Assembly: GCA_000729835.1 (NCBI GenBank)
Contig: JFHB01000100.1
Coordinates: 45,090 to 109,089, forward strand
DNA: 64,000 nt
Source of the DNA: Atkinsonella hypoxylon
Taxonomy: Eukaryota > Ascomycota > Sordariomycetes > Hypocreales > Clavicipitaceae
Direction of reading: 5' to 3'
The notes under the pieces are model-generated. The model was not told where the DNA came from, did not search any database, and was given only the letters and a program-made list of their open reading frames with translations. The translations under genes were made by a program, and so were the position numbers. The stretch's first letter is position 1. Each line of letters begins with the position of its first letter. Below, piece by piece: positions 1-12,347 of the stretch.

Positions 1-2120
1 CGCCTTGCCTTGCCTTGCCTTGTCTTGTCTCCAAGGCGACAGAATGAGGATGTCAAGGACGTAAAGGCCGCTAGAAAAGTCGGACAGCGATGTCCCGAAT
101 TAGATTACTGGGAGGACCTTCCCCCTTCCAAGCTAGTGGGATTGCAGGACCCTTTAACTCAGACAACCCGTTTTTGCTGGGACTTCTAATATCAACACGG
201 AATACATAGCTATAAATTGGCATACGTTTTAAATCGGTTGGAACTATTCCGTATTCCGTAGTGAGTGGGTGAGGAACGAACGCCCCCACTTTAGATCCAC
301 CAGACCCAGACCCCTTTGGCAGCCGCCCCTTGCTTTGCTAAAATAAACATAAACTCGACACTCACCAACTAATTTTTATATGGAAAATCAATAGAAACAT
401 ACGGAGATTGCTAGCAGCTTTATCTGAAGGCCGTTTCTCTCTCCCTAGAAATGTGACACCATGTCTGCAGCACAACTGTCGTCTCTTTAGCACCTATTAC
501 AGCCCTGGATGAAGCTAATTAAACTATGTCAATATATGCAATTTTGTAAAGGAGGATGTCATGAATGATTTCAGTACATTTACTCCGTAGGCCCGTGCAG
601 CATGTAAAGGGAGTCTGAAGCCGGCTGTTGGGTGCACTCGCCCGGATTGCAATCTTCAGTCGGCCGAAGAGCAACAAACTCGTCAAATAGGGGTCTGGTA
701 TGAATTTCAAGACAAGGTAAAAAAAAAAATTTAAATAAATAAATAAATTAAAATTAAAATAGCACATGACTCGGGCACGGCGCCGTGATCCATTACCAAC
801 AGCAATCGGCTGCGGCACCCCGTCGCACATGTCAGGCTTGAAAAGCATTGAGCGACTAGTTATGGTCACTCTAAAAAACTGGATAGAGTGACGTTCCCTC
901 ACGACCGAGTCACCGTTTCTTCAATATAAAAGCTTCAAGCTGCGCCCCGCTCAAGTGGGACACTAGGTTCTATATCATCAAGGGGCCCACCAAACACGCC
1001 CCCTCGCCCCAAGCCGCGTCTTAGCTCGGGTACTCCCGTGCGTCGTTGTAATTCCCTTTTGGATGTGATAAGATACCAGCTATGTCAGGGACCTATATCT
1101 TCTGGGATAGTATCTTGAGCGCGTTTACGGAATAGTGATGTATCGTGAGAATATATGCCATGTACCGCTTCGTATAACAGGAAATCGCTGGGACTTTTTT
1201 CTTTTTTTCTTTTTTTTTTTCCCCCTTATAATCAGAGTGAGGCCTCCCCATGGGAATCGTTTATTCCCGTTGGTGCTGATTGGTCCACCAGGGCATTCGT
1301 GACCCATTTCGTGCCTCATCAACCGCGGGATGGCGCTAACGGCGGGAAACAGAAGAACGCCCGCGGAAGTGCGAGAACGATTTGGAACGGACATACACGA
1401 ATCGGGCGATATCGGAAGAATTAGCTGCGTGTCAGCGCCAGCAGATCTCAGAGCTCCATTGATCTTCCTCTTGTCGTCCGCTTGAGCCGATGAGGCGATA
1501 TTCGAGCGCTGATGCCCTGTCAATGCCCTTGCCCTTGCTCTGAACCTTGTCGAGATTGGGCTGAGGCTGTTTAACTGCTCAGTACTATTAGCACGTGTAA
1601 CGACATGGAATGGAAACGTAATACAAACCGAGCCCTTTGTTCTAGTTTTACGAAGATACTGACGGGGGAATCGACCCTTAACACGGCATGCAAAAGTACT
1701 GTATAATTTCGCGGGTAGCGATAGTATAAATTAGTATAAATGTTAGCAACAAAATTAGGGGGCTTAATATTATTCTTTCTCATGTGACGAGCTCAAGTAT
1801 AGGAATGTCTTTTGTGGCTGGAGTCTATTTATTTCGGTGTAACTAACGGCGTTGCATGACCTCCGTTTTGAGTGTGGTAAGGCAGTCGGACTACCAGGTT
1901 TGATTTGATGCTGGGTACTTTCCTGAACAGCCACAACAGATAGATAGCTCGCACGCGTTTGGTGGCATTCTTTCACATTACGCTTTCGCAATGCCTGATA
2001 AAGAGCGATAGAGGTGACCTTTTGTTGATAACGTCTTTGATCCGGAGCTGTTGATCCGGATTGATCAACACTGCGGCCAAGCAGCGCGAGCCAACGCCGA
2101 GAGGCTCGCGCTAACTATAG

Positions 2121-2200
2121 CTGCGACGTACTTTGTACTTCCGGAAGTGCTGGTTCTTTTTCTCGGTATGAGATTCGCACGTAAAGTCAAGTGCCTCTCA
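2121..2200 (+). repeat. Dispersed repeat, family 1, copy A
   Basis: Shares the order of blocks with the other family 1 copies: a TTTGTACTTCCGGAA segment, then AGATTCGCACGTAAAGTCAA and a CTCTCAAG end. The right half is closest to the copy at 16884-16963. Confidence 0.7.
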
Positions 2201-4120
2201 AGCCCGCTAGGTTTCTATTACCTAATCCAGTACCAGGTCGATGCCGTCCTGGTAGGCATCGAGCGGGTCACATCGCTGGAGAAAAGTGACAGGTCACGTT
2301 GTTGTGTTCTACATCTGCTTGGAGCAGAAGTGGCTCCCAACGGATGACCTAACTCCACAGCGCCCTAGTTGCCGTATTAGGTGGCAACTACGGAGTACCT
2401 AGGTACTCTATGTGCTGTATGATGCTCAACTATAGGTAATTCTATCTTGTTGAGCGTATTTAAGATAGTCTAGTGCTTCTGGACTCTTTTGTAATATCAG
2501 TGGGATATGAAGTACCTGGATTGAGCGATGATAGCTAGCAGAACATTCCTGCAGATACACAATTGGAGCTACTTGGCTGAAAAAATAGCTGCATCTTTGA
2601 TCAGCATTTATAATGGGTTGCAGAGGTTTTTCTGCTTACTTTACATAATTGAGCTTCTTCAGCTATAATGACTGTGCAGAAGTAGAACCCGCGACCTGGT
2701 CTGCTGCCGTGGCGGACGATGGTCAATATCAATGGAAAGAAGATGAGCAGATTTTTGCCCATTCCAACACTTCGTCCCGGTAAGGTACTCATATAAACAT
2801 GAAGGCTTTTGGCAAGACTGGGAGATTGGTGTTGGAAGGACGATACGCAGCTTTGACCTTCATTCAGGCCCTTAAGTATTTCTCAATTATTGTTGTCTCG
2901 GGGTTGCGTGCTTCGTTGCCCACCAGTTTGCGCCATAAAAAGACGGAATGATCGACCCAATCAGGCAAGGCAGCATAAAGAAGAAGAAACGGACTGTCAT
3001 AGCAAATCCAGTTTTCTCGTCTTGTACGAAGAAGCGGCATTTATGGAATTTGGTTTAGTCAAGAACCAGTATTGCTAAGTACCTAGTGTATCAGTGCACC
3101 TGTCCCTTGTCTCAGGCATTTGTAACTCAGCACTAGCTCAGAATCTTGCGGGAGGAGAGAAATGTTCTATGGCGCAATGCGAACGAAACCAATGATTGTC
3201 TGCCGGCCGCAATCGCTGATATTGTGTAAGTATATCATTGAAATGACGAATGTCGATAGTCGTTCCGAATGCCGTCACCGTCACCGTTGCTAGCAGGTGC
3301 CAACCAGCATCGTGTCTTGTTAATTGCTCAAAATGATTGTCAACAAAAAAAGCAATCTTAGGACTTTGCATTGCCAATGATCTGCATCCATGTGCTGCTA
3401 TGTACCACACCGTCGGTACGTGTAACGGCGCCTGACGTGAGGTTGAGCCCGGTTCCAAAGAGCACTGGGGTTTTGGAATTGAGCAGCATCTCTGTTTGGC
3501 GAGCCTCGTGGTGGAAATGATGGGTGCTTACATGTATGTACCTGGTAGCTAGAGAAGGGTAGCTAGAGAAGGAAGGAACCTGCTGCCGCATGTACTGCAC
3601 CTTCCAAGATCCAGTGGTTGTTATGGTGTGACAAGTGTCTCAGACGCGAGTGCGTCATCATCTTGTAATTTGTCCAAGTTTCTCTTTCCCATCAACAGTC
3701 TTGGGATAACGAACCCCTTCATCCGCTTGTAAAAACGCAATTTCTTTTTTCTTCTCTGTCAAAATACACCCAACAGCGTTCCGCACATCACCTTAGGATG
3801 CACCAGCCAGTTTTTGCACTATTGCTGCCTGACATACGCGGCGGACTCAAGCGAGCCAACAACCCCGGCACTCGGTACAGATACCCCCTTGTTCGCATCA
3901 CGTTTTGGCAGTTCGTACAGGTACCACAGAGTTCCGTGTCTACAAAAACTTGCTGAAAAGGAACGTGACCAAGTACCCTGTGCGTGCAGCAGGAACTAAA
4001 AATTGATTCAGACTCGAAAAGCGTCATGGAGAAACACCGACAGATAGGGACCCATGAGCGGCCTCTGATTAGTGATTAATCATCTGAATTATAAGCCGTG
4101 TTCCAGGGTGCATTTGGATT

Positions 4121-4135
4121 GCATCTGCATCTGCA

Positions 4136-4195
<60 letters not shown>

Positions 4196-4219
4196 TCTGC
4201 GCCTGCGCCTGCGCCTGCA
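4121..4219. repeat. Hexanucleotide microsatellite (TGCRTC)n
   Basis: About sixteen tandem copies of a six-base unit: mostly TGCGTC in the centre, TGCATC at the edges, and GCCTGC variants at the right end. Because the unit length is a multiple of three, most reading frames stay open through the array. This creates spurious low-complexity frames (Arg-rich, Asp/Ala-rich, Cys/Val-rich) on both strands. Confidence 0.95.
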
Positions 4220-7200
4220 ACTGCACTTACACTTTGCCAGCATCCATACGCGGTCCACAATATACACTTTCCGCGGGTGAACCGGAAAAGTGACAAATAT
4301 CCTTTCCCCTTCTCCACGCACACACCTTTTCAGCTGGCCCGCTCCTCGCTCATGCCGCAATCCGCCACGGCTACGGAATAGTCCACCCCAGATCTGTTCA
4401 CTCACCTTGCATCATCAGTATATGTATCCGCAGAAGAGTCGCCTCTGGTAAGCAAGACTTGGGCAAGCTTGTTTGCCTCGGTCCGTTGTGTCACTGGCCC
4501 TCTAGGATTCGTCCAGCAGAATACCTGGCTGATGGGGCGCCGCTGGACTCAGACATGATGATGATCGTTGATAGAGTGAGCTTATCATGACACCAAGCCG
4601 CGATACTAGGATCGCGCGACGGCAAAACACACATCGGCACGGTATAATGAACTTTGGGTAAACCAATCTCGAAGCTGTTTTGCCCCATCACGCAACAGGC
4701 ACACGACATCAAACGACGATCTTTGTAAAAAATACCATGAACGGGTTCGACCTCTGATCCGATGATGCTTACATTCGCCAAATGACACTCGTTTCTCATA
4801 CTGATGTCGCCCAAACCTCCACGCAAGCTCACAATGTCATTGTAGATCAGGGACATTTCTTGCTCGGGAAGCTTGATGCCTATCCGTTCATGTGGTGTTG
4901 GCAATATGATGAATAGATCTCTCCAAGGGGAGCTAGCTAGCCCTTGATCTTGTTTATGTGGCTCCTTACATGGGCCCGTATGGTTCCATGCTTATCCGAA
5001 TTTATACATTTACATGACATGACTCAATGCAGACCAAATGTTCAGTCGGCCAGGTCGCAAGGCACGCAGCCAAGCTGACCAGTGGGACGGGCGAAATTTT
5101 TTTTTTTTTCCTTTTAAAATCAGACTTCCCAGGCATGACAATGCAGTGTAGATCTAACGTATATTTGGTAAATGACAGGTAGATATTAGTTACAAGGAAA
5201 AACTATCGCACGCACGCACACGACACGAACAAGAAATGACAGCGTTGTGCTACCTACACGCCCTGACTACACCTTACACCCACCCCCTGTGCCCCAAGAG
5301 GGAAAGAGCCCCATAGTGTGGAGATAATGCATACACCCCTGACCCTCCCCCCTGGCAATCCTGTTCCGGTCCCGTGTCCCCCGATATCCATCAAGGCGGT
5401 GAAAAGGAAATAAGAAGATCAACCGGGCTGGGTTGTCGAGAACTTATCACCGGGGACGGGATTTGAATCAATACCCTTGCACCTGCTGAATTATAATCAG
5501 GCCGTGCAGAACTATTGAGCTTTTTTTTTTTTTTTTTTTTTCCTAATTCTCTAGCTATTTTACAGAGGCAGACCTTTGTCAAAATCGGGCTTTAGCTTCA
5601 ATTGCGAGCGCCGTGGCCCATTGGTAGCCAAGGGGTTTGATCAAATTCCAAGGTTGCCCTATTTCTCAAACCGGTTATTTTCAGGCAGCCTGCGAGCCCA
5701 TTGTGTTGGATGACCATTTCAGGGCTGTTTACAATTCGGGGACCTGTGCCTCTTTCAAAGCATGCTTCCGCCATGTGCACGCCAACCCTTTGAATCATTT
5801 TACAGAAAATGCTTTGCAGGGGAATTTTTTTTTCTTATTCTTTTTGTTGTTGTTGTTGTTCCTTGTGTGGTGGAAGTCGTCAACCTGTTCAGCTATCATA
5901 CACGGTATCAAGACTTTCCATTGGGACTTCCTCTTGGTCCTTGGATCTTGGCGCAAAGTCGGTGCCATGGTCAAGTATTATCATTATGGGTGGCTTAGAA
6001 TTCCACGTCTGATTAAATCTGATTCCCGGCTGCCAAAGCAGATTCGTAGACGTAGACTGATTGCAAGCGGTCGGAGTGTACACACATGCCTTCTTCCCGG
6101 ATTTGTCGTAAACTAAGGACTAGTACCAAATCTTCCGAGGGTGTGAGACAAAAGGCCACAAAGAGGACCGGAAACAGATCAGGCCATGGCCATGACATCC
6201 GAGGGACCTGATTTGGTGGGGAGACGGTCCGGGTATACGTCCTCGCAGTGTACACGTCCTATACCTGCAGAACAGCTTACATGCGTGCATGCATCTCCTC
6301 CACTCGCAAATGACGCCGTTAACTCGGGTTCTGCCCATGATGTTAACCTCGTGCGGGTCATGACTCCCGAATTTCTACTCTTCTTTGCCCACTTGTTGGT
6401 GTAATACGTCTTTGGCTTTGCTCGGGAGCGAGGTGGTGAGGGCCCTCCTATCCCCTCCGCATGCACAACGCGACTCGCGGCCACTCAATACACGCGAGTA
6501 CGCCCGACGGCATATTCAACTCGCTTGCTGTTCTAGTTGTTTTATTCTTGTGTTATCTTTCTTGGTGCCTTTCTTTTCGTCCCCTTTTGTCTTCTTCGTC
6601 CCGCCTCTGGCCTGAGATGCGGATCAATTAACACCAAACTGAACGTAAGATTGGGCATTCTGTGGGACTGACACAACATTCACCGGGCCGGCAGTCGTGC
6701 AGCAACTTTCCAGAACTTCGCAATTCATCATCCAATAACTGAATATCCAATCGGGTATCTAAGTGGAGTGTGCAGTTAGTCAGTCGAAACAAGAGTGCTG
6801 CCAGCAAGCCGGGAACAGAACCCTTCATGGTTCATTTCTGGGTCTCGTTTTTCTGTCGACCTCGTTCACGAACGGAAAACCCCTGCATATTTTCCCCGTA
6901 CCTTGTCCCTTAGTTTGTGCAGGCATAGCGATCGTTATTCAACACTGACACCACATGCCGACAGATAAATGTGTAGGTTTATAAAACCTCGCCGTCATCG
7001 TCAACAAAAAGTCCAGTTTACAAACAGTTTCTGCAGATCTCTCTTAGACTGTTATCGTCTCATACACTATCTCGTACTCTCTTGCGTGATAGATTCATTC
7101 TCGGGGAAGGTCGTCGAAAATTCCTGCGAGCCACAACAGGTAACACGATAATATATTGGGGTTAGACCTGCTTCCACCTCTGATACATATCCAACAATCA

Positions 7201-7248
7201 CGTCACTGTCTCCTTGTCGAGCATTTGCCAGGTCACGGTTTAGTCACC

Positions 7249-8502
7249 ATGTCCCTTCTGTCGGATGAGGCGCTGATGGCCCACGGCCAAGTCATCGATA
7301 TCGGAGGCTCAACCATGTCCAACGCTGTCACAGAACGTTTGTTGATTGCGTTACAGGCGCCATACGATGAGCGCAATAAGCCCGTTCTTCCTGATGAGCC
7401 ATTATATGACGACAAGGGACTGAAGATTTGGAACGAGTTAATATTCACTGAAGAATTTTACCAAACACATGATGAGATGGCGCTGTTCAGGAAACACGGA
7501 CAGTCCATCGCACGTCGTTTTCCGTCAGGCGTGACCATGATAGACATTGGAGCAGGGTAAGTACATCGTTCCTCAGCATACAAGCCACTAGATTTAGAAT
7601 TAGCAGGTGCTTCTCCACTAAAAAGAGCAGACATACTGACAAGACACTCGAACGATAGTGACACTAGAAAGGTTGAGTGCCTACTCAAGGCGTTTGAGGA
7701 AGCTAGAGTTCCGGCTACATACCTTGCTCTAGACATCTCCTTAGCTTCGCTGAAGATCAATGTCAAGCGTGTAGCCAAACTACACCCGACGTCTACGTCG
7801 ATTGTGAAGTGCCTCGGTCTTTATGGAAACTTCGAAAATGGACGAGAGTGGGTGTCAAAAAAGATCAAAGGCCCGAAACTGTTCCTCTCCCTGGGGTCGG
7901 TTCTTTGCAATGATGAATGGGAGCAGGCAGTGACTAATCTGAAGGCATGGAAGGCTGTCATGCGTTCTGATGATTTGATGATCGTTGGTATGGACGCTCA
8001 TATGGCCGAAAACAACAAAGACAAGATTGAGGCGGCATATCATACCAATAAGGACCTCTGGAAAAAGTTCTTTTTGAACGGATTCGCCAATGTGAACAAG
8101 CGCTTAGGTCGGGGCGTGTTCAATGAAGCAAATTGGGAATTCTGCTGCGAGCTTGAGGACAGCCCCACGACCAGGCACCGAGTGTACTTCCACGCAAAAA
8201 GACCTATCGAGTGCCCTCGGCTGAAGAGAGTGATTCAAACTGGCGAAGAGGTTGAATGGTTCGACTCCCACAAATATTGTGAGGATAATGTTCTCAGCAT
8301 GTGTTCGGAGGCAGGCCTGAGCGTCGTCGACATTTGGAAAGCTGATAATTCTGAATTCCGTAAGTTTTGATAATCCACCTCCGAGCGCCTTGTTGCAAAT
8401 CGACACTGACAGATTTGACATGAAGGCCAATATGCGATCAAAGTCAAAGATGTCAAAGATGCAATCGAGGATGATGACAGCGGCGTGTCTGATCTATGCT
8501 GA
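7249..8502 (+). CDS. EasF/EgtD-type SAM-dependent N-methyltransferase
   Basis: Three exons (7249-7556, 7659-8359, 8426-8502) give 361 aa. Both introns have GTAAGT donors and AG acceptors and preserve the frame. The start ATG sits in a CACCATG context just before a conserved N-terminal block (VIDIGGS). A SAM-binding motif IDIGAGD lies at about residues 98-104, spanning the first splice junction. Further family blocks are LFLSLGSVLCND, the segment around FFLNGF, WEFCCELE, EVEWFDSHKY and a C-terminal WKADNSEFR. These fit the histidine-specific methyltransferase domain (PF10017-like) shared by fungal EasF, which N-methylates dimethylallyltryptophan in ergot alkaloid synthesis, and by the EgtD half of ergothioneine enzymes. 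The EgtB/sulfatase-modifying half is absent and no other ergot gene is nearby, so the substrate is unknown. It converges on the transcription-factor gene, with stops 54 bp apart. Confidence 0.88.
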
Positions 8503-8556
8503 ACCGCATGAGCAAATGATATGGGCTAGTTGATCTTACCATTTTCGCTCGTCATC

Positions 8557-11500
8557 TCACGTCAGGCAAAGAAGCTCTGTTTCTTGATCTTGAATCTTGT
8601 TTATCAACTTTTCCCACCACGCATCGCGGAGGTGAATTGGCTGCGCCATTTCCAGAGGCATTAAAAGTGGTATATCGGTATCAATCCAGCCCCAAATATT
8701 CTTCAATGCCCTATGCAGTGGTGGTACGCTCTTTGTAATAGGAAAATGATATATCAGTGATAGCGTTCCAAGTGAAATTTCCAGAGTTTTTTACACGAAG
8801 ATATTACTCACACTTCTGACAGGAGTCTGCAACACTTCATCAAACCATTTGCCACACACAGCTTTATGCTCAGGAAGGGAAGCCAATACACCTAGTAAGA
8901 AGACAGGGTAAAGAGGCGCTTGAGCGGTGAATTGCATTCCAGACGTTGGCATGATTGCAATGCACTTTGCCAGATCGTCCATATTAGAGACTACTACAGG
9001 ATGGTTTCGGGGCAATCTTGGATGGGGGGAAACAGTGTCGGTCAGCGTCTGTATGCAGCCAAATGAGATGTCTTGTTGAGTTTGACTACCATATTGAACT
9101 TACCGAAGCACGCGACACAATAGATAAAGTATGGCGGCTATTCGCCACGCTTCTGCGGTAACATTTGTCATGATGGCATTCTGATCAATTTTGTAATCCG
9201 GTGGCCTTTGACGCACCCAGTCAATGACTGGAGGGGAAGACGTGGCAATGTCCCAACCATGTGACTCAGGACTCCATTGTCTCATAGTCAAAAGTTCCTG
9301 ATGAATGTATTCCGCCGTCGTGGGGACGATTGGACTCTCGGCATCTTGATGTAGGCGAGCTGCGCAGTAGGTAACTTGACTGAAAATATGGAGTAACTTT
9401 TTTGAGAACCCACAACCGCCATGGATCTGATATATGTCCTTTTCCGTGCCGTACAGAAGCCATCCAAATCGTGAAGCTTCCTTTTGCGGATCAAAGTCTT
9501 CTGGTTTGGGCAATGGCGACATAGGCTGAGCCAGAATCACAGCACGCCCGACGATAACGGATTGAGAAATGCGCAGCGACGATGCTTGAACATTTGACTT
9601 CTTCCAAAAGCGCGATCCGTGGTCCGTTGCCTGCAACAGTTCTTCACCGTGACGGAAGCCCTGGAGCCAGCGCGGTGTGAAAGGCTTTTTTAACCGTCGT
9701 TCCGTCAATACAATCTGGCACTCGAGTCAGCAAGAATTCGTGGATGGGGACAAGAATGACTCACATCCTGCATACACAGAATTACGGCAATGGCAATCAA
9801 TTCATTTGCTTGCGTCTCGTTGCGATAAGTTACTGGATCGTTCAACAACTGCGTGAATCGTCGCTCGGCATCTGCAAATCGCTCATTGACCCTATTGCGT
9901 ATTGATTCAAGGGGCTGGTAGTCATATATGTAGATACCTGCCAAACTCTGAATAGCTGAACGAACACCAACGCTTTTTTGCATCTGTGCAAAGTCCTTAA
10001 GCCACAGATTTGTGTCTTCTAAAACACTACGACCTGGACACCAGTTGCGAATATCTGATCACGTGCTAATATTAGCAATGCTAGTAGCTGGAGCGCAGCT
10101 CAAAGAAGAGAAGGTTACACATACAAAACATCCAGAACCGCCGGTCTGTTTTATCCATCTTGGCTTCATAGCCATATTGGGAAGGAATCCGTCTTGGCGC
10201 ACCAATTGACATAGAGTCTGCAGATGCAGATGAGAGGATAGGTAACGACGAGGATGACCCAGTGGGTGTGGATGCATTGCATCTCATATTTGTCGATTGT
10301 GATGCAAAGTCAGGAAATTCAAGGTTGAGTTCAGCAATGCCATCTCTCGCGGTGGGGGGAGCGCGGGGGCCGATAATAGTTACACCATTCGGTGAAGTAG
10401 TCTCGTCTACTGTATCTGATGTATCGTCAAGTTCCGTGATCCTCAATGAAGATATTGAAGACGTGCGTGTATTCGGCCGCTTTTTCTCGTTTTTACTCGG
10501 CCATGAAAACTTGATATAACCGTTTACTTGACCGTCAACGGGACGGTGGAAGACATGAGAGTTCTTCCTGCCGAACGTCCCTACACAATCGCGAAAGGGA
10601 CTCTGTAGAACGTTGGTCTTGAGTGTCGAAGTAGTTGGTAAGATGTGTTGTTCGTGCCCACCTACCACCCTTGTCACAGGCACAGCTGCTATAGCACCAT
10701 CAGAATGACTGGGAACTGGCTGCGCTTGAGAGACGAATGATGTGTTCACCGAAGCTGGATGTTTCAAGTACGCAGCATCAGCGGCATTGAGAGAAAACTC
10801 ATTATGCGACTGAGTAGGGATTTCTGTGAAAGAAGTCAGATTCTGAGTTAGACAGCGAGTCATGTCGCCGACGCGTAGTAGCTAATACGGATGAAGCTGT
10901 AGAAGGGGGCCGTGTAAAGATGCTCACATCAGGGGACCCGATGAGCGTTTGTAGGACAACTGCGCGGCAGAATCGTGGATAACACGGAAATTGAGGTATC
11001 ATAGAGCATGGAAAGCGAGGCAACCTACCATGTCCTTTCATGCTAGAGGAAAAAGATGGGGTCGCGCGACGAGCATGCAATGAATTAGGTGGGAACTTAG
11101 AGAGGTGGGTCATGACTAGAAGCAAAGGACAAGATGCAACAGCCCCAAACCAGTAATCAGCCCTCTCAATGCTTGTTGCGCAATTTTTCTCAACTGTGAG
11201 GGGGAAATTACAGGACGGCCAGGACGTCTTGTTCTTGATCAATAGAAGCTCAGATTACAAGCTCACCGGTGTGGGGACAACGGCATAACCAGGTGCAACC
11301 ACAACGAAGCAGACACGGGTTGGTCAAACTCCATGACGGGTCATGATGAGAGCAATGAGTTGCGAAAAGCTCGTCATGGAATATGTCCCCCCCCCCCCCA
11401 CTTGCCAGGGTGACTTGATGATTCGTTGTAGAGTTGTTCTGTCCCGGCAAGCGCTGGCTGCCAACCTGCCGAAACTCTGATCTGCCATTGTTGAGAGGCG

Positions 11501-11559
11501 GGGGCGGCAGACATACTTCCGAGGGTGGCTTGGTTTGGGTCACTTGGCCGTCAACTGTG

Positions 11560-11593
<34 letters not shown>

Positions 11594-12347
11594 GTGTGTG
11601 TTTGCGTGTGTGCGTATTATCATTGTGCAAGTGAGGTAGTTTGCAACAACTTCCGCATATGCGACAAGTAGGCTAGGACGGCGTGTGGAATAGTGACAAG
11701 GTTAAGATGAATTGTCTCCTACCTGATGGTCTGGAGGACGATGTGGGTGTGATGGCGATATCGCCTGTTACATCATACTGCGGAGGCGTTGAGACGGTGG
11801 CAGGAAAGGCGCTCGAGTCGACATTGGCTTCAGGACGGATGAATTGGCACGAGACAGAGGCGGCCTGCATTGACGAAGGCCAAGTCCATGCTGGACTGCA
11901 AAAGGCCGGGATAGTCGGCCAGGAAGTGCTCTTGATAGACTCGTCCGAAGGGTCCATGCTGAGACTGAATGCAGAGTTGGTATGCTCCGCAGATCGATGC
12001 TGTTCTTGTAGCACAGGTTGGAACGGTATCTGAGGTGGAAATGGCGGAAATGGCTGGGCTTGCGGCGGCAGTGGCTGATGCTGCATTTGATGTCGACAAA
12101 GGCTAAGGGTCTTCGCGTCAGCAGAGTATGGATGAGGCTCGGCTGAGGCGAATAGCTTCATGCGCTTCGCAGGGCGGTGTTCTTCAGAATGTAGTTGATC
12201 CCCCATCGGAGCAGACGCGGCCGGTTTAGACAAAGACGGGGAAATAATGGCCAGGCCAGGTTCGAAGACAGGGGATGCCGACCGATAGTCGTCGTGCAGG
12301 ATGGAAATGGTGACCGCTTGGATATATTCTGTGGCCGGGGATGTCAA
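8557..12347 (-). CDS. Fungal-specific transcription-factor-domain protein, no obvious Zn2Cys6
   Basis: Model from 5' to 3' on the minus strand: 12347-11723, 11554-11267, 10959-10928, 10809-10125, 10054-9765, 9714-9104, 9016-8812, 8730-8557. All phases agree, giving 969 aa. The last five exons are firm. They carry a continuous family signature, with blocks RRFWMFYIRNWCPGRSV, LWLKDFAQMQKSVGVRSA, ERRLKKPFTPRWLQGFR and LPRNHPVVVSNMDDLAK, typical of the long regulatory domain of fungal transcription factors (Fungal_trans_2-like, from memory). The first three exons are inferred from splice phase only. The N-terminal exon contains a nuclear-localisation-like PAKRMK. I found no canonical C6 binuclear cluster. 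A Cys/His-rich segment near residues 276-303 is the only zinc-site-like element. The 307-bp intron at 10960-11266 is long for this gene and may hide a small exon. Confidence 0.75.
11555..11612. repeat. (TG)n microsatellite
   Basis: A TG dinucleotide run of about thirty bases with TTTGCG interruptions on its right side. In my gene model it lies inside the first intron of the minus-strand transcription-factor gene. Read as (CA)n it directly precedes the proposed acceptor at 11555-11556, an unusual sequence for an acceptor region. Confidence 0.9.

Larger units (their letters stand above)
1..7248. other. Gene-poor left flank with simple repeats
   Basis: I see no convincing protein gene here. Open frames are short, lack recognisable domains and overlap on both strands. 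Visible content includes a (CCTTG)n run at about 3-24, an A/T-rich low-complexity stretch at 720-762, a hexanucleotide array at 4121-4219, T-tracts at about 5099-5111 and 5521-5542, four TACGGARTA-type motifs, a further overlapping pair at 245-260, and one copy of a dispersed repeat at 2121-2200. A 137-codon open frame on the minus strand at 4491-4904 has a non-random look. It has no ATG near its start and no family I know, so I do not call it a gene. Confidence 0.6.

Noticed and set aside
4491..4904. 137-codon minus-strand frame with protein-like composition.
   Set aside because: No ATG at or near the frame start, no family recognised and no splice-supported extension found.
5405..5520. Minus-strand tRNA-like sequence: an anticodon-stem-like CTGA-TTATAAT-TCAG and a B-box-like GATTCAAATCC next to a T-tract.
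   Set aside because: The T-stem has a mismatch at its closing pair and no acceptor stem can be paired. At best it is a decayed tRNA or tRNA-derived element.
7249..12347. Ergot-alkaloid gene cluster, suggested by the EasF-like gene.
   Set aside because: No prenyltransferase, chanoclavine synthase, catalase or reductase gene of that pathway is present in the window.
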